From assembly GCF_009184905.1 (NCBI RefSeq), contig NZ_WESC01000011.1, forward strand, positions 1-64,000: 64,000 nt of DNA, given 5' to 3'. A program made the translations under genes and the position numbers. Source of the stretch: Parvibaculum sedimenti (GTDB taxonomy: Bacteria; Pseudomonadota; Alphaproteobacteria; Parvibaculales; Parvibaculaceae). Of the stretch, positions 17,463 through 29,311 are shown piece after piece (within the stretch, counting starts at the first letter, position 1; every line of letters begins with the position of its first letter). Under the pieces are notes generated by a model. It was not told where the DNA came from and made no database searches. It saw nothing but the letters and a program-made list of their open reading frames with translations.

Positions 17463-17535
17463 TTTTCGTGAACCGGGCGGCCTTCCTGCTTCATGTGTGA
17501 AGCAGGAGCCGTTCACGAGTTTCGAGACTGCTTCG

Positions 17536-18144
17536 ATGGATGGAAGTCTGACAGACCTCGGCGATCACATCCGCGCGAAACTCGCGGGTGCGGTCCTTGA
17601 TGCCAGCACCGCATATGGTGAGCTGACGCTGACTGCGCAAGCCGCGCAGATCGTCGACGTGCTCACTTTTCTGCGCGACGATCCGGCATGCGCCTTCTCG
17701 ACGTTGATCGACATCACGGCGGTCGACTACCCGCAGCGCGAGCGGCGCTTCGATGTGGTCTACCATTTGCTGTCGATGCAGAAGAATGCGCGCATCCGCA
17801 TCAAGATCGAAACCGATGAGGAGACGCCGGTGCCGAGCACGGTGGGCGTCTATCCGGCGTCGAACTGGTTCGAGCGCGAAGCCTTCGACATGTATGGCGT
17901 GCTCTTCTCGGATCACCCGGACCTGCGCCGCATCCTGACCGACTATGGCTTTTCCGGTTATCCGCTGCGCAAGGATTTCCCGCTGACGGGCTATGTCGAG
18001 GTGCGCTATGACGACGACCAGAAACGAGTCGTCTACGAGCCGGTGAAACTCGTTCAGGAATTCCGTAGCTTCGACTTCCTGAGCCCGTGGGAAGGCACCG
18101 ATTACGTGCTGCCGGGCGACGAGAAGGCGGAGACGAAGTCATGA
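17536..18144 (+). CDS. nuoC: NADH-quinone oxidoreductase subunit C
   Basis: The 30-kDa-type subunit of the peripheral arm, 202 residues from the ATG at 17536. Seen: [15 protein letters not shown] and the signature [14 protein letters not shown] with [13 protein letters not shown], then [12 protein letters not shown]-like [19 protein letters not shown] at 17497 would add 13 residues, but the family N-terminus (short, then LGDHI) starts at the ATG. Neither start has a strong ribosome site. The stop overlaps nuoD as ATGA. nuoC and nuoD are separate genes, unlike the fused E. coli form. Confidence 0.94.
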   Translation: MDGSLTDLGDHIRAKLAGAVLDASTAYGELTLTAQAAQIVDVLTFLRDDPACAFSTLIDITAVDYPQRERRFDVVYHLLSMQKNARIRIKIETDEETPVPSTVGVYPASNWFEREAFDMYGVLFSDHPDLRRILTDYGFSGYPLRKDFPLTGYVEVRYDDDQKRVVYEPVKLVQEFRSFDFLSPWEGTDYVLPGDEKAETKS

Positions 18145-19319
18145 CCGAACAGCAGCTTCGCAATTTCAACCTGAATTTTGGCCCGCAGCATCCTGCGGCC
18201 CATGGCGTGCTTCGTCTCGTCCTCGAACTCGAGGGCGAGATCGTCGAGCGCGTCGATCCGCATATCGGCCTTCTGCATCGCGGCACCGAGAAGCTGATCG
18301 AAGCGAAGACCTATCTGCAGGCGCTGCCCTATTTCGACCGGCTCGATTACGTCGCGCCGATGAACCAGGAACATGCGTACTCGCTCGCCGTGGAGAAGCT
18401 CCTCGGCATCGAGGTTCCGCGTCGCGGCCAGTTCATTCGCGTCATCTACTCCGAGATCGGCCGTCTTCTTTCCCATCTCCTCAACGTCACCACGCAGGCC
18501 ATGGACGTCGGCGCGCTGACGCCGCCGCTCTGGGGCTTTGAAGAGCGCGAGAAGATGATGATCTTCTATGAGCGCGCATCGGGCGCCCGCATGCATGCGG
18601 CCTATTTCCGTCCGGGCGGCGTGCATCAGGACCTGCCGCCGAAGCTCGTTCAGGACATCTACGACTTCTGCGACCCTTGCGAGAAAGTGCTCGACGATCT
18701 CGAGACGCTGCTCACCGGCAACCGCATCTTCATGCAGCGCAATGCCGATATCGGCATCGTGTCGAAGGAAGACGCGCTGGCCTGGGGCTTCTCCGGCGTG
18801 ATGGTGCGCGGCTCGGGCATGGCCTGGGATCTTCGCCGCTCGCAGCCCTATGAAGTCTATTCCGAACTCGACTTCGACATTCCGGTCGGCAAGAACGGCG
18901 ACTGCTACGACCGCTACCTTGTCCGCATGGACGAAATGCGCCAGTCGCTCCGCATCATCAAGCAGGCGATCGAGAAGATGCCTGAGGGGCCGGTGCATAC
19001 GACCGACGGCAAGATGTTCCCGCCTTCGCGCGCAGAGATGAAGCGTACGATGGAAGCACTCATCCATCACTTCAAGCTCTATACCGAGGGCTATCACGTT
19101 CCCGCCGGAGAGGTTTATGCCGCCGTCGAAGCGCCCAAGGGCGAATTCGGCGTCTACCTCGTCTCCGACGGCACCAACCGGCCTTACAAGTGCAAGATCC
19201 GCGCGCCGGGTTTCGCGCATCTGCAGGCCATGGATTATCTCTGTCGCGGCCATATGCTCGCGGACGTTTCCGCTGTGCTGGGCTCGCTCGACATCGTGTT
19301 CGGCGAGGTGGATCGATGA
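18141..19319 (+). CDS. nuoD: NADH-quinone oxidoreductase subunit D
   Basis: The 49-kDa-type subunit, 392 residues, which with NuoB forms the quinone pocket. It descends from the large subunit of NiFe hydrogenases. Seen: [14 protein letters not shown] near the N-terminus with the conserved His residues lining the pocket, HRGTEKLIE, and the C-terminal [12 protein letters not shown]. Start ATG 18141 overlaps the nuoC stop, and the nuoE start overlaps its own stop as ATGA. Confidence 0.97.
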   Translation: MTEQQLRNFNLNFGPQHPAAHGVLRLVLELEGEIVERVDPHIGLLHRGTEKLIEAKTYLQALPYFDRLDYVAPMNQEHAYSLAVEKLLGIEVPRRGQFIRVIYSEIGRLLSHLLNVTTQAMDVGALTPPLWGFEEREKMMIFYERASGARMHAAYFRPGGVHQDLPPKLVQDIYDFCDPCEKVLDDLETLLTGNRIFMQRNADIGIVSKEDALAWGFSGVMVRGSGMAWDLRRSQPYEVYSELDFDIPVGKNGDCYDRYLVRMDEMRQSLRIIKQAIEKMPEGPVHTTDGKMFPPSRAEMKRTMEALIHHFKLYTEGYHVPAGEVYAAVEAPKGEFGVYLVSDGTNRPYKCKIRAPGFAHLQAMDYLCRGHMLADVSAVLGSLDIVFGEVDR

Positions 19320-19924
19320 GTGTGCGCCGTTTGGCTGCAAACCAGCCCGAGAGCTTTGCTTTCACGCCTGAAAATCTCGAATGGGCGAATGGGCAGATCG
19401 CGAAATATCCGTCGGGCCGACAGGCTTCCGCGATCATTCCGCTGTTCTGGCGCGCACAGAAGCAGGCGGGCGGCTGGCTGCCCGAGCCGGCGATCCGGCA
19501 CGTCGCGGATCTGCTGGGCATGGACTATATCCGCGCCCTCGAAGTCGCGACCTTCTACACCATGTTCAACCTCTCTCCGGTCGGCGAGCATTTCGTGCAG
19601 CTTTGCGGCACGACGCCCTGCTGGTTGCGCGGCGCGGACGAACTGAAGGACGCCTGCCGCAAGCATATCGGCCCCGAAGGGCAGGTGAGCGCGGATGGCA
19701 AGCTTTCCTGGCTCGAGGTGGAATGCCTCGGCGCCTGCGCCAATGCGCCGATGGTTCAGATCAACGATGACTTCTTCGAGGATCTCGACGCGGCGAAGCT
19801 CGGCGAAATTCTGGAATCCCTGCGCGCTGGACGCGCGGTGAAGCCGGGCCCGCAGAACGGCCGGCACTCGTCGGAGCCGCTTGGCGGCCCGACGACCCTG
19901 ACGTCATTCACGGAGACCAAGTGA
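19316..19924 (+). CDS. nuoE: NADH-quinone oxidoreductase subunit E
   Basis: The 24-kDa-type subunit with a thioredoxin-fold [2Fe-2S] cluster (N1a) in the NADH module, 202 residues. The four cysteines are Cys97 and Cys102 ([11 protein letters not shown]) and Cys137 and Cys141 ([10 protein letters not shown]). The ATG at 19316 overlaps the nuoD stop; a longer open frame upstream lies inside nuoD and is rejected. The last 30 residues are a variable tail. Confidence 0.96.
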   Translation: MSVRRLAANQPESFAFTPENLEWANGQIAKYPSGRQASAIIPLFWRAQKQAGGWLPEPAIRHVADLLGMDYIRALEVATFYTMFNLSPVGEHFVQLCGTTPCWLRGADELKDACRKHIGPEGQVSADGKLSWLEVECLGACANAPMVQINDDFFEDLDAAKLGEILESLRAGRAVKPGPQNGRHSSEPLGGPTTLTSFTETK

Positions 19925-21216
19925 TGCTTCAGGACAAGGATCGCATTTTCACCAATCTCTACGGCCTCGGCGAAAAAGGGCTCGCGGGCGCACGCAAGCG
20001 TGGCGACTGGGATGGCACCGCCGGGATCATCGCCAAGGGCCGCGACTGGATCATCGATGAGATGAAGAAGTCGGGTCTGCGCGGCCGCGGCGGCGCGGGC
20101 TTCCCGACCGGTCTCAAATGGTCCTTCATGCCGAAGGATTCGGGCGGGCGTCCGCATTACCTCGTCGTCAATGCCGACGAGTCCGAGCCCGGCACCTGCA
20201 AAGACCGCGAGATCATGCGCCACGATCCGCAGAAGCTGATCGAGGGCTGCCTGATCGCGAGCTTCGCGATGGGTGCGCATGTTTGCTACATCTATGTGCG
20301 CGGCGAATTCATCCGCGAGCGCGAGGCGCTTCAGGCCGCAGTTGACGAAGCCTATGCGGCTGGTCTGCTCGGCAAGAACGCGGCTGGCTCGGGCTGGGAT
20401 TTCGATCTCTATGTCCATCACGGCGCCGGCGCCTATATCTGCGGCGAAGAAACGGCCTTGCTCGAAAGCCTCGAAGGCAAAAAGGGCATGCCGCGTCTGA
20501 AGCCGCCGTTCCCGGCCAATATGGGCCTCTACGGCGCGCCGACGACGGTGAACAATGTCGAATCGATCGCCGTTGCGCCGACCATTCTGCGTCGCGGCTC
20601 CGACTGGTTCGCAGGACTCGGCCGTCCCAACAATACGGGTACGAAGATTTTCTCGATCTCGGGGCATGTGAATAATCCGTGCAACGTCGAGGAAGAGATG
20701 GGCATTCCGCTTCGCGAGCTCATCGAGAAGCATGCCGGTGGCGTGCGCGGCGGATGGGACAATCTGCTCGCAATTATCCCCGGCGGCTCCTCCGTCCCTA
20801 TGATCCCGAAAGCGGTCTGCGACGAGATTCTGATGGATTTCGACTCGCTGAAGGCCGCGCAAACGGGTCTTGGCACGGCGGCGGTCATCGTCATGGACAA
20901 ATCGACCGATCTCATCAAGGCGATCGCGCGCATCTCGGCTTTCTACAAGCATGAGAGTTGCGGTCAGTGCACGCCCTGCCGCGAAGGCACGGGCTGGATG
21001 TGGCGCATGATGGAGCGCATGGCGTCGGGCGAGGCACAGGTTTCGGAAATCGACATGCTTCTCGATGTGACGAAGCGCGTCGAAGGACACACGATCTGCG
21101 CGCTTGGCGACGCGGCGGCCTGGCCGATCCAGGGGCTGATGCGCCATTTCCGGCATGTGGTTGAAGAGCGGCTGACGACCCACAAGGGTGCCAGCACTCA
21201 AGTGGCGGCGGAGTAG
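19924..21216 (+). CDS. nuoF: NADH-quinone oxidoreductase subunit F
   Basis: NADH-binding, FMN-containing subunit, 430 residues, where hydride transfer takes place. Seen: the glycine-rich [16 protein letters not shown] for [22 protein letters not shown], the [10 protein letters not shown] segment, and [12 protein letters not shown] providing three ligands of the N3 [4Fe-4S] cluster with a fourth Cys downstream in HTICALGD. The ATG at 19924 overlaps the nuoE stop; the GTG just before it is less likely. Confidence 0.97.
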   Translation: MLQDKDRIFTNLYGLGEKGLAGARKRGDWDGTAGIIAKGRDWIIDEMKKSGLRGRGGAGFPTGLKWSFMPKDSGGRPHYLVVNADESEPGTCKDREIMRHDPQKLIEGCLIASFAMGAHVCYIYVRGEFIREREALQAAVDEAYAAGLLGKNAAGSGWDFDLYVHHGAGAYICGEETALLESLEGKKGMPRLKPPFPANMGLYGAPTTVNNVESIAVAPTILRRGSDWFAGLGRPNNTGTKIFSISGHVNNPCNVEEEMGIPLRELIEKHAGGVRGGWDNLLAIIPGGSSVPMIPKAVCDEILMDFDSLKAAQTGLGTAAVIVMDKSTDLIKAIARISAFYKHESCGQCTPCREGTGWMWRMMERMASGEAQVSEIDMLLDVTKRVEGHTICALGDAAAWPIQGLMRHFRHVVEERLTTHKGASTQVAAE

Positions 21217-21220
21217 GGGC

Positions 21221-23254
21221 ATGCCCAAGGTTACAGTCGACGGCATCGAGGTCGAGGTCGAAGCGGGCGCAACGCTGTTGCAGGCCTGCGAGGCGGCGGG
21301 CGTCGAAATTCCGCGCTTCTGCTATCATGAGCGCCTTTCCATCGCCGGCAACTGCCGCATGTGCCTGGTCGAGGTCGAGAAATCGCCGAAGCCCGTGGCG
21401 AGCTGCGCCATGCCGGCCGCCGATGGCGCGGTTGTCCGCACCACGACGGAAGTCGTGAAGCGTGCCCGCGAAGGCGTGATGGAATTCCTGCTCATCAATC
21501 ATCCGCTCGACTGCCCGATCTGCGATCAGGGCGGAGAATGCGATCTGCAGGATCAGGCCGTTGCCTATGGCACCGACGGTTCGCGCTATCACGAAAACAA
21601 GCGCGCCGTCGAAGAGAAGTATATGGGCCCGCTGGTCAAGACCGTGATGACGCGCTGCATCCAGTGCACGCGCTGCGTCCGCTTTGCCACTGAGGTCGCT
21701 GGCACACCGGAAATCGGCGCCATCGGCCGCGGCGAGGACATGGAGATCACGACCTATCTCGAGCACACGCTGACGTCGGAGCTTTCGGCCAATGTGGTCG
21801 ATCTCTGCCCGGTCGGCGCGTTGACCTTCCGGCCCTTCGCCTTCACGGCGCGGCCTTGGGAGCTGCGCAAAACTGAATCCGTCGACGTGATGGATGCGGT
21901 CGGTTCGAACATCCGCGTCGATACGCGCGGCCGCGAAGTGATGCGCATTCTTCCGCGCCTCAACGAGGACGTGAACGAGGAGTGGATCTCGGACAAGACC
22001 CGCTTCATCTGGGACGGCCTCAAGACACAGCGTCTCGACCGGCCCTACATCCGCGAGGATGGCAAGCTCCGTGAAGCGAGCTGGGACGAGGCCTTCGCCG
22101 CCGTGGCCGCGAAGCTCAAGGACGCCAGGGCTGAGCGCATCGGCGCCATCGTCGGCGATCTTGCTGCCGCCGAAGAAATGAAGGCGCTGAAGGATCTCTG
22201 GGCGAAGCTTGGCTCCGCCAATATCGATTGCCGTCAGGATGGCGCGAAGCTCGGTGGCGCCCGTTCGAGCTACATCTTCAATTCGACGATCGCCGGCATC
22301 GAGCAGGCGGACGTCATCCTCATCATCGGCTCCGATCCGCGCCGCGAAGCGCCGGTTCTCAATGCGCGTATCCGCAAGCGCTTCCGTGCGGGCGGGCTGA
22401 AGGTTGGTGTCATAGGTCCGCGCCACGACCTGACCTATCCTTACGAGCATCTGGGCGCCGGCACGCAGACGCTCGGCGAGCTTGTCGCGGGCAAGGGTTT
22501 TGCCGAGGCGCTGAAGAGCGCCAAGAATGCCATGATCATCGTCGGGCAGGGCGCGCTGACGCGGAAGGACGGCGCCGCCGTTCTCGCCGCTTCCATCGCG
22601 CTGGCGAAGTCGACGGGCGCTGCCTTCAACGTGCTCCACACCGCGGCGGCGCGTGTCGGTGGCCTCGATCTCGGCCTCGTGCCGGGCGCAGGCGGCCGCG
22701 ACGTCGCCGGCATTCTCGATGGCGCCTCGAAGGGCGAGATTGACGTGGTCTATCTTCTTGGCGCCGACGAGATTGACATGGAGAAGCTCGGTTCCGCCTT
22801 CGTCATCTATCAGGGTACGCATGGCGATGCGGGCGCGCATCGCGCCGACGTGATCCTGCCGGGCGCTGCCTACACCGAAAAGGCCGGCCTTTATGCCAAT
22901 ACCGAAGGCCGTGTGCAGCGCGGTCAGCGCGCGGCGTTCCCGCCCGGCGATGCCCGGGAGGACTGGACGATCCTGCGCGCGCTGTCGGGTGCTCTCGGCG
23001 CGACGCTCGCTTACGACAATCTCGAGCAGATTCGCGCGGCGATCGTTGCGGATGCGCCGCAGTTTGCGGAGATCGACATGGTGGTTGCGGCGGGCGACTT
23101 GCCGGATCTGCCTGCAGGCGAACTCGACGCGGCGCCTTTCGAGACGCCGGTGAAGGATTTCTATCTGACGAACCCGATCGCAAGGGCGAGCAAGGTCATG
23201 GCCGAATGCTCGGCACGGGTCGCCGCGACGAAACGCGTTCAGGCGGCGGAGTAA
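21221..23254 (+). CDS. nuoG: NADH-quinone oxidoreductase subunit G
   Basis: Largest peripheral subunit, 677 residues, carrying several clusters. The N-terminal ferredoxin-like domain has FCYHERL and GNCRMCLVEV for a [2Fe-2S] cluster. CPICDQGGECDLQD includes the His/Cys-type N5 region together with upstream residues, and CIQCTRCVRF with DLCPVGAL binds N4. The rest is a molybdopterin-oxidoreductase-like domain without a cofactor role known here. The start is ATG 21221, four bases after the nuoF stop, with GGAGTAGGGG upstream. Confidence 0.96.
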   Translation: MPKVTVDGIEVEVEAGATLLQACEAAGVEIPRFCYHERLSIAGNCRMCLVEVEKSPKPVASCAMPAADGAVVRTTTEVVKRAREGVMEFLLINHPLDCPICDQGGECDLQDQAVAYGTDGSRYHENKRAVEEKYMGPLVKTVMTRCIQCTRCVRFATEVAGTPEIGAIGRGEDMEITTYLEHTLTSELSANVVDLCPVGALTFRPFAFTARPWELRKTESVDVMDAVGSNIRVDTRGREVMRILPRLNEDVNEEWISDKTRFIWDGLKTQRLDRPYIREDGKLREASWDEAFAAVAAKLKDARAERIGAIVGDLAAAEEMKALKDLWAKLGSANIDCRQDGAKLGGARSSYIFNSTIAGIEQADVILIIGSDPRREAPVLNARIRKRFRAGGLKVGVIGPRHDLTYPYEHLGAGTQTLGELVAGKGFAEALKSAKNAMIIVGQGALTRKDGAAVLAASIALAKSTGAAFNVLHTAAARVGGLDLGLVPGAGGRDVAGILDGASKGEIDVVYLLGADEIDMEKLGSAFVIYQGTHGDAGAHRADVILPGAAYTEKAGLYANTEGRVQRGQRAAFPPGDAREDWTILRALSGALGATLAYDNLEQIRAAIVADAPQFAEIDMVVAAGDLPDLPAGELDAAPFETPVKDFYLTNPIARASKVMAECSARVAATKRVQAAE

Positions 23255-23260
23255 GGGCAC

Positions 23261-24292
23261 ATGGGCGATATTCTGACCACTTACGGCATCCCCCTCGCAA
23301 TCATCGTTGCGCAGAGCCTCGGCCTGCTGATCGCGCTTCTGCTTTTCACCGCCTATATCCTGCTTGCCGACCGCAAGATCTGGGCGGCGGTGCAGCTTCG
23401 CCGTGGCCCCAACGTCGTTGGCGCCTTCGGCCTCTTCCAGTCTTTTGCCGACCTTCTGAAGTTCGTCTTCAAGGAAGTCGTGATCCCGTCGGGCGCGAAC
23501 AAGGGCGTGTTCCTGCTCGCGCCGCTCGTCACCGTGGTGCTCGCGCTTTCGGCCTGGGCAGTCGTGCCGCTTGCCGACGGCTGGGTCGTGTCGAACATCA
23601 ATATCGGCATTCTCTACATCCTCGCCATCTCGTCGCTTGGCGTTTACGGCGTCATCATGGCTGGCTGGGCGTCGAACTCGAAGTATCCGTTCCTCTCCGC
23701 GCTCCGTTCGGCCGCGCAGATGGTGTCCTACGAAGTCTCCATCGGCTTCGTGCTCATCACCGTGCTGATGACGGCGGGCTCGCTCAATCTTTCGGACATC
23801 GTGCGCGCGCAGGAAGGGCACTACGGCCTGCTCAACTGGTTCTGGCTGCCGCATCTGCCGATGTTCGTGATCTTCTTCATCTCGGCGCTGGCGGAAACCA
23901 ACCGCCCGCCTTTCGACCTCGTCGAAGCGGAATCGGAACTCGTCGCCGGCTTCATGGTCGAGTATTCCTCGACCCCCTACATGATGTTCATGCTCGGCGA
24001 ATATGTGTCGATCATCCTCATGTGCGCGATGACGACGATCCTCTTCCTTGGCGGCTGGCTGCCGCCGGTGAACGTTCTTCCCTTCACGCTGGTGCCGGGC
24101 GTCATCTGGTTTCTCATCAAGCTTTGCCTTGTCTTCTTCATGTTCGCCATGGTGAAGGCATTCGTGCCGCGCTACCGCTACGACCAGCTGATGCGCCTGG
24201 GATGGAAGGTCTTCCTTCCGATCTCGCTCTTCTGGGTCGTGCTCACGGCGGGCGTGCTCGTCGGCTTCGGCCTCGTGCCGCATCACGGTTGA
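23261..24292 (+). CDS. nuoH: NADH-quinone oxidoreductase subunit H
   Basis: Membrane subunit of 343 residues with about eight transmembrane helices that joins the quinone chamber to the proton path. Seen: [18 protein letters not shown] near the first cytoplasmic loop and the acidic signature [20 protein letters not shown], followed by GFMVEYSS. It starts six bases after nuoG. The composition and length match the family. Confidence 0.97.
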   Translation: MGDILTTYGIPLAIIVAQSLGLLIALLLFTAYILLADRKIWAAVQLRRGPNVVGAFGLFQSFADLLKFVFKEVVIPSGANKGVFLLAPLVTVVLALSAWAVVPLADGWVVSNINIGILYILAISSLGVYGVIMAGWASNSKYPFLSALRSAAQMVSYEVSIGFVLITVLMTAGSLNLSDIVRAQEGHYGLLNWFWLPHLPMFVIFFISALAETNRPPFDLVEAESELVAGFMVEYSSTPYMMFMLGEYVSIILMCAMTTILFLGGWLPPVNVLPFTLVPGVIWFLIKLCLVFFMFAMVKAFVPRYRYDQLMRLGWKVFLPISLFWVVLTAGVLVGFGLVPHHG

Positions 24293-24309
24293 TCGGAAAG
24301 GACTGACAA

Positions 24310-24801
24310 ATGGCTTCGGTCAATCAAGTAGCCCGGTCGCTCTTTCTGACGGAGTTCGTGACGAGCTTCTTCCTCGCCATGCGCTACTTCTTCAAGCCCA
24401 AGGCGACGGTGAACTATCCCTTCGAAAAGGGGCCGCTTTCTCCGCGCTTTCGCGGCGAACATGCGCTGCGCCGCTATCCGAACGGCGAAGAGCGCTGCAT
24501 CGCCTGCAAGCTCTGCGAAGCGATTTGTCCGGCTCAGGCGATCACCATCGAGGCGGGCCCGCGCCGCAATGATGGTACGCGCCGCACGACGCGCTACGAC
24601 ATCGATATGACGAAGTGCATCTATTGCGGCTTCTGTCAGGAAGCCTGCCCGGTGGATGCCATTGTCGAAGGCCCGAATTTCGAGTTCTCCGTGGAGACGC
24701 GCGAAGAGCTCATGTACGACAAGGAACGGTTGCTCGCGAATGGCGATCGCTGGGAACGCGAGATCGCAAAGAACATCGCGCTCGATGCGCCCTACCGCTG
24801 A
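24310..24801 (+). CDS. nuoI: NADH-quinone oxidoreductase subunit I
   Basis: Ferredoxin-like subunit with clusters N6a and N6b, 163 residues. The two CxxCxxCxxxC(P) motifs are Cys63, Cys66, Cys69, Cys73 ([12 protein letters not shown]) and Cys103, Cys106, Cys109, Cys113 ([12 protein letters not shown]). The short N-terminal amphipathic stretch helps it sit on the membrane arm. GGAAAGGA at 24295-24302 is the ribosome site. Confidence 0.97.
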   Translation: MASVNQVARSLFLTEFVTSFFLAMRYFFKPKATVNYPFEKGPLSPRFRGEHALRRYPNGEERCIACKLCEAICPAQAITIEAGPRRNDGTRRTTRYDIDMTKCIYCGFCQEACPVDAIVEGPNFEFSVETREELMYDKERLLANGDRWEREIAKNIALDAPYR

Positions 24802-24864
24802 ACCGAGAAACAGACAGAAGGCCGGACTTGAGGTTCGGCAAGGAATGAAGGACGAGGGGTCCAG

Positions 24865-25479
24865 ATGATTGTTTCCGCCATCGCATTTTACGTCTTCGCG
24901 GCCATGGCCGTGGCGGCGGGGTTCATGGTGATCGCGGCGCGGAACCCCGTGCATTCGGTGCTGTTCCTGATCCTGACCTTCTTCAACGCGGCTGCGCTCT
25001 TCGTGCTGATGGGAGCGGAGTTCATCGCGCTGATCCTCGTCATCGTCTATGTCGGCGCGGTGGCGGTGCTCTTCCTTTTCGTCGTCATGATGCTCGACAT
25101 CGACTTCGCGCAGCTGCGCCAGGGTTTCCTGCAATATCTGCCGATCGGCGGCCTTGTCGGCCTGATCCTGCTGATCGAGCTTCTGCTCGTCGCGGGTGCC
25201 TGGGTCATCACGCCGGAAGCGATGCAGGTTGCGGCGTCGCCGGCGCCTGCGCTCGAGCAGGCGGCGAACACCCGCGCGCTCGGCCAGATCCTCTATACGC
25301 AATATGCCTATCTCTTCCAGGCGGCGGGGCTCATCCTGCTCGTCGCCATGATCGGCGCCATCGTTCTCACGCTGCGTCACCGCGTCGATATCAAGCGGCA
25401 GGTGATCTCGCGTCAGGTCGGCCGCAAGCGGCATGAAGGCGTCGAGCTCAAGGACGTGAAGCCGGGCCAGGGAATTTAA
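24865..25479 (+). CDS. nuoJ: NADH-quinone oxidoreductase subunit J
   Basis: Membrane subunit of 204 residues with about five transmembrane helices. Seen: the ARNPVHSVLFLILTFFNAA segment and the third-helix region VIVYVGAVAVLFLFVVMML, whose glycine allows the helix distortion known in complex I. The C-terminal 35 residues are hydrophilic. It begins 63 bases after nuoI behind an AGGGG site, the widest gap inside the operon, and no extra gene fits there. Confidence 0.96.
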   Translation: MIVSAIAFYVFAAMAVAAGFMVIAARNPVHSVLFLILTFFNAAALFVLMGAEFIALILVIVYVGAVAVLFLFVVMMLDIDFAQLRQGFLQYLPIGGLVGLILLIELLLVAGAWVITPEAMQVAASPAPALEQAANTRALGQILYTQYAYLFQAAGLILLVAMIGAIVLTLRHRVDIKRQVISRQVGRKRHEGVELKDVKPGQGI

Positions 25480-25497
25480 GGGAAGCGGAACCTAACC

Positions 25498-25806
25498 ATG
25501 GAAATCGGGCTCGGACATTATCTCACCGTCGCGGCGATCCTCTTCACGATCGGCGTCTTCGGTATCTTCCTCAACCGGAAGAACGTGATCGTCATTCTCA
25601 TGTCGATCGAACTGATGCTGCTTGCGGTGAACGTCAATCTCGTTGCCTTCTCCGTCTTCCTGCACGACCTGACCGGTCAGGTCTTCGCGATCTTCGTGCT
25701 GACGGTTGCCGCGGCCGAGGCAGCCATCGGCCTTGCCATTCTTGTGACCTACTTCCGCAACCGCGGCTCCATCGCGGTTGAGGATGTCAATCTGATGAAG
25801 GGGTAG
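25498..25806 (+). CDS. nuoK: NADH-quinone oxidoreductase subunit K
   Basis: MrpC-like membrane subunit of 102 residues with three helices. Seen: [21 protein letters not shown], then [18 protein letters not shown] carrying the conserved membrane glutamate, and a second glutamate in the [10 protein letters not shown] helix. These carboxylates belong to the central hydrophilic axis of complex I. Confidence 0.97.
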   Translation: MEIGLGHYLTVAAILFTIGVFGIFLNRKNVIVILMSIELMLLAVNVNLVAFSVFLHDLTGQVFAIFVLTVAAAEAAIGLAILVTYFRNRGSIAVEDVNLMKG

Positions 25807-25811
25807 GGGAC

Positions 25812-27743
25812 ATGTACTCCGCCATTGTCTTCCTGCCGCTCGTCGGCTTCCTGACCGCAGGTCTGTTCGGCCGCTGGATCGGCGTTCGCGGGTCCCAGCT
25901 CGTGACCTCCGGTCTGCTTGTCGCCTCGGCAGCACTCTCGGTCGCGGCCTTTGTGAATGTCGCGCTTGGCGGCGTGACGGAACACGTGCAGATCCTGACC
26001 TGGATCGACAGCGGCTCCTTCGAGACCGACTGGCGCCTCAGGATCGACACGCTGACCTCCGTCATGCTCGTCGTGGTGACCTCGGTTTCGGCGCTCGTGC
26101 ACATCTATTCGATCGGCTATATGAGCCACGATCCGCAGCAGCCGCGGTTTTTCGCCTATCTCTCGCTCTTCACCTTCGCCATGCTCGCGCTGGTGACGGC
26201 GGACAATTTCGTCCAGCTCTTCTTTGGCTGGGAAGGCGTGGGCCTCGCGTCCTACCTGCTGATCGGCTTCTGGTACCAGAAGCCGAGCGCGAACGCGGCA
26301 GCGATCAAGGCCTTTGTCGTCAACCGCGTCGGCGACTTCGGCCTCATCCTCGGCATCGCGACGATCTTCCTGATGGTCGGCTCGGTCGAGTTCGACACGG
26401 TGTTCAAGGCGATTCCCGGCCTGGCCAACAAGAGCTTCCTCTTCCTCGGCCATGAAGTGCCAGTGGTGACGACGATCTGCCTGTTGCTCTTCATGGGCGC
26501 CATGGGCAAGTCGGCGCAGTTCATGCTGCACACCTGGCTGCCGGACGCGATGGAAGGCCCGACGCCGGTCTCCGCGCTGATCCATGCCGCCACCATGGTG
26601 ACGGCAGGCGTCTTCCTCGTCGCGCGCTGTTCGCCGATCTTCGAGTATTCGGAAACGGCACTCACCGTTGTGACCTTCATCGGCGCGACCACCGCCTTCT
26701 TCGCGGCGACGATCGGCCTCGTCCAGAACGACATCAAGCGTGTAATCGCCTATTCGACCTGTTCGCAGCTCGGCTACATGTTCGCAGCGCTCGGCGTCGG
26801 CGCTTATGAAGTGGCGATGTTCCACCTCTTCACGCATGCCTTCTTCAAGGCGCTGCTGTTCCTTGGTTCGGGCTCCGTCATCCATGCGATGGATGGCGAG
26901 CAGGACATGCGCAAGATGGGCGGGCTCTACAAGCTCGTGCCGGCGACCTATGCAATGATGCTCATCGGCACACTGGCGCTGACGGGCTTCCCGCTCACGG
27001 CGGGCTATTTCTCGAAGGATGCGATCATCGAGGCGACCTTTGCGGGCCACAACCCGGTGCATATGTACGCCTTCGGCATGACCGTTTTCGCCGCCTTCCT
27101 GACGTCTTTCTATTCCTGGCGTCTGGTGTTCATGACGTTCCACGGCACGTCGCGCGCGGACCATCACACGCTCGAGCATGCGCATGAATCGCCGCTCGTC
27201 ATGCTCGTGCCGCTCATCGTGCTCGCCATCGGCGCGCTCGGTGCCGGCATTGTCTTCAAGCATTACTTCATCGGCGAGGGGCACGAGGCTTTCTGGCTGG
27301 AAGCCATCTATCGCGGCACGTCGAACCACATCATGCATGCGATGCACGAAGTGCCGGAATGGGCGGCCAATCTGCCCACGGTGATGATGGCGCTCGGCTT
27401 CGGTCTCTCCTGGTACTTCTATATCGCGCGTCCGGACCTGCCGGTCGAACTCGCCCGCACACAGGCGCCGCTCTACAAGTTCCTGCTGAACAAGTGGTAT
27501 TTCGACGAGCTCTACGACTGGATTTTGGTGAAGCCGGCCTTCTGGATCGGCCGCACCTTCTGGAAGTTCGGCGACGGGCGGATCATCGACGGGATCGGAC
27601 CTGACGGCGTGGCGGCCCGCGTTATCGACGTGACGCGCGGTGTCGTCCGGCTCCAGACCGGTTACGTCTATCATTACGCCTTCGCAATGCTGCTCGGCGT
27701 CGCGGCGTTGGCGACCTACTTCATGCTCGGGGGCGTCCACTGA
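25812..27743 (+). CDS. nuoL: NADH-quinone oxidoreductase subunit L
   Basis: Distal antiporter-like subunit of 643 residues, with about 16 transmembrane helices and the long lateral helix near the C-terminus. Seen: [15 protein letters not shown] with the helix 5 glutamate, [21 protein letters not shown] with the helix 7 lysine, and [14 protein letters not shown]. Its stop overlaps the nuoM start. It is predicted to pump protons together with NuoM and NuoN. Confidence 0.97.
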   Translation: MYSAIVFLPLVGFLTAGLFGRWIGVRGSQLVTSGLLVASAALSVAAFVNVALGGVTEHVQILTWIDSGSFETDWRLRIDTLTSVMLVVVTSVSALVHIYSIGYMSHDPQQPRFFAYLSLFTFAMLALVTADNFVQLFFGWEGVGLASYLLIGFWYQKPSANAAAIKAFVVNRVGDFGLILGIATIFLMVGSVEFDTVFKAIPGLANKSFLFLGHEVPVVTTICLLLFMGAMGKSAQFMLHTWLPDAMEGPTPVSALIHAATMVTAGVFLVARCSPIFEYSETALTVVTFIGATTAFFAATIGLVQNDIKRVIAYSTCSQLGYMFAALGVGAYEVAMFHLFTHAFFKALLFLGSGSVIHAMDGEQDMRKMGGLYKLVPATYAMMLIGTLALTGFPLTAGYFSKDAIIEATFAGHNPVHMYAFGMTVFAAFLTSFYSWRLVFMTFHGTSRADHHTLEHAHESPLVMLVPLIVLAIGALGAGIVFKHYFIGEGHEAFWLEAIYRGTSNHIMHAMHEVPEWAANLPTVMMALGFGLSWYFYIARPDLPVELARTQAPLYKFLLNKWYFDELYDWILVKPAFWIGRTFWKFGDGRIIDGIGPDGVAARVIDVTRGVVRLQTGYVYHYAFAMLLGVAALATYFMLGGVH

Positions 27744-29296
27744 TGTCGATGATCAACGACGGAAACATCCTGTCGCTCGTTACGTTCCTGCCGGTGGTGG
27801 GCGCGCTGCTCATCCTCCTGTTCAGGGGCGACGAGGCGACTGTCGCGCGCAACGCGCGTTATGCGGCCCTCTGGACCACGCTCGCGACGTTCGTGCTGTC
27901 GCTCTACATCTGGTGGAACTTCGACGCCTCGACCGCGTCGTTCCAATTCGTGCAGAAGGTCGACTGGCTCGGCGGCGCGATCAGCTATCACATGGGCGTC
28001 GACGGCATTTCGGTGCTCTTCGTCATCCTGACGACCTTCCTGATGCCGGCCTGCATTCTTGCGAGCTGGAATTCGATCACCACGCGCGTGCGCGAATACA
28101 TGATCGCGTTCCTTATTCTCGAAACGCTGATGATCGGCGTCTTCTGCGCGCTCGATCTGGTCCTCTTCTATCTCTTCTTCGAGGGCGGCCTGATCCCGAT
28201 GTTCCTCATCATCGGCGTCTGGGGCGGCAAGCGCCGCATCTATGCGAGCTTCAAGTTCTTCCTCTATACGCTGCTTGGCTCGGTGCTGATGCTGCTCGCC
28301 ATCATGGCGATGTATTGGGACGCGGGCACGACCGACATCCCGGCACTGCTCGCGCATGACTTTTCCTCGAGCATGCAGACATGGCTGTGGCTGGCCTTCT
28401 TCGCGTCCTTCGCAGTGAAGATGCCGATGTGGCCCGTGCACACCTGGCTGCCGGATGCGCACGTCGAAGCGCCGACCGCCGGCTCGGTCATCCTCGCGGG
28501 CATCATGCTGAAGATGGGCGGCTACGGCTTCCTGCGCTTCTCGCTGCCGATGTTCCCGGTGGCCTCGGCCGATTTCGCGCCGCTGATCTTCGCCCTGAGC
28601 GTCATCGCCGTCGTCTACACCTCGCTTGTCGCGCTGGTGCAGGAGGATATCAAGAAGCTCATCGCCTATTCGTCGATTGCGCATATGGGCTTCGTGACCA
28701 TGGGCATCTTCGCGGCGACGCAGCAGGGCGTGCAAGGCGGCATCTTCCAGATGCTGTCGCATGGCTGGGTTTCGGGCGCGCTCTTTCTCTGCGTCGGTGT
28801 GATCTATGACCGCCTGCATACGCGCGAGATCGCGGCCTATGGCGGCCTCGTCAATCGCATGCCGCTCTATGCCGTCGCCTTCATGATCTTCACCATGGCC
28901 AATGTCGGCCTGCCGGGCACCAGCGGTTTTGTCGGTGAGTTCCTGACGCTTGTGGGGACATTCAAGGTCAACACCTGGGTGGCGTTCATCGCGTCCACGG
29001 GCGTGATCCTGTCGGCAGCTTATGCGCTCTTCCTCTATCGCCGCGTCATCTTCGGCGCGCTGGAGAAAGACACGCTCAAGAATATTCTCGACCTCAACAT
29101 GCGCGAGGTCGTGACGCTGGCGCCGCTCATCGCAGCGACCATCTTCTTCGGCGTCTATCCGTCGCCCGTCTTCAACGTGACGTCGGTTTCCGTCGAGCAC
29201 CTCATTGCCAACTACACCGCCGCTGTCGAGGCGCATCGGGTGGCTGAAGCGGGCCGAACGGCGCTCGACGCCCTGCACCTTATCGCTACGCGCTAG
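27743..29296 (+). CDS. nuoM: NADH-quinone oxidoreductase subunit M
   Basis: Middle antiporter-like subunit, 517 residues and about 14 helices. Seen: [18 protein letters not shown] with the helix 5 glutamate, [20 protein letters not shown] with the helix 7 lysine, and [14 protein letters not shown]. The start codon shares its A with the nuoL stop. Confidence 0.97.
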   Translation: MSMINDGNILSLVTFLPVVGALLILLFRGDEATVARNARYAALWTTLATFVLSLYIWWNFDASTASFQFVQKVDWLGGAISYHMGVDGISVLFVILTTFLMPACILASWNSITTRVREYMIAFLILETLMIGVFCALDLVLFYLFFEGGLIPMFLIIGVWGGKRRIYASFKFFLYTLLGSVLMLLAIMAMYWDAGTTDIPALLAHDFSSSMQTWLWLAFFASFAVKMPMWPVHTWLPDAHVEAPTAGSVILAGIMLKMGGYGFLRFSLPMFPVASADFAPLIFALSVIAVVYTSLVALVQEDIKKLIAYSSIAHMGFVTMGIFAATQQGVQGGIFQMLSHGWVSGALFLCVGVIYDRLHTREIAAYGGLVNRMPLYAVAFMIFTMANVGLPGTSGFVGEFLTLVGTFKVNTWVAFIASTGVILSAAYALFLYRRVIFGALEKDTLKNILDLNMREVVTLAPLIAATIFFGVYPSPVFNVTSVSVEHLIANYTAAVEAHRVAEAGRTALDALHLIATR

Positions 29297-29311
29297 AACG
29301 GGATCACTTCG

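Noticed and set aside
20915-24286. 1123-codon minus-strand frame opposite nuoG-nuoH
   Set aside because: Product is Arg/His-rich with no domain; such long antisense frames follow from the GC-rich third positions of the real genes.
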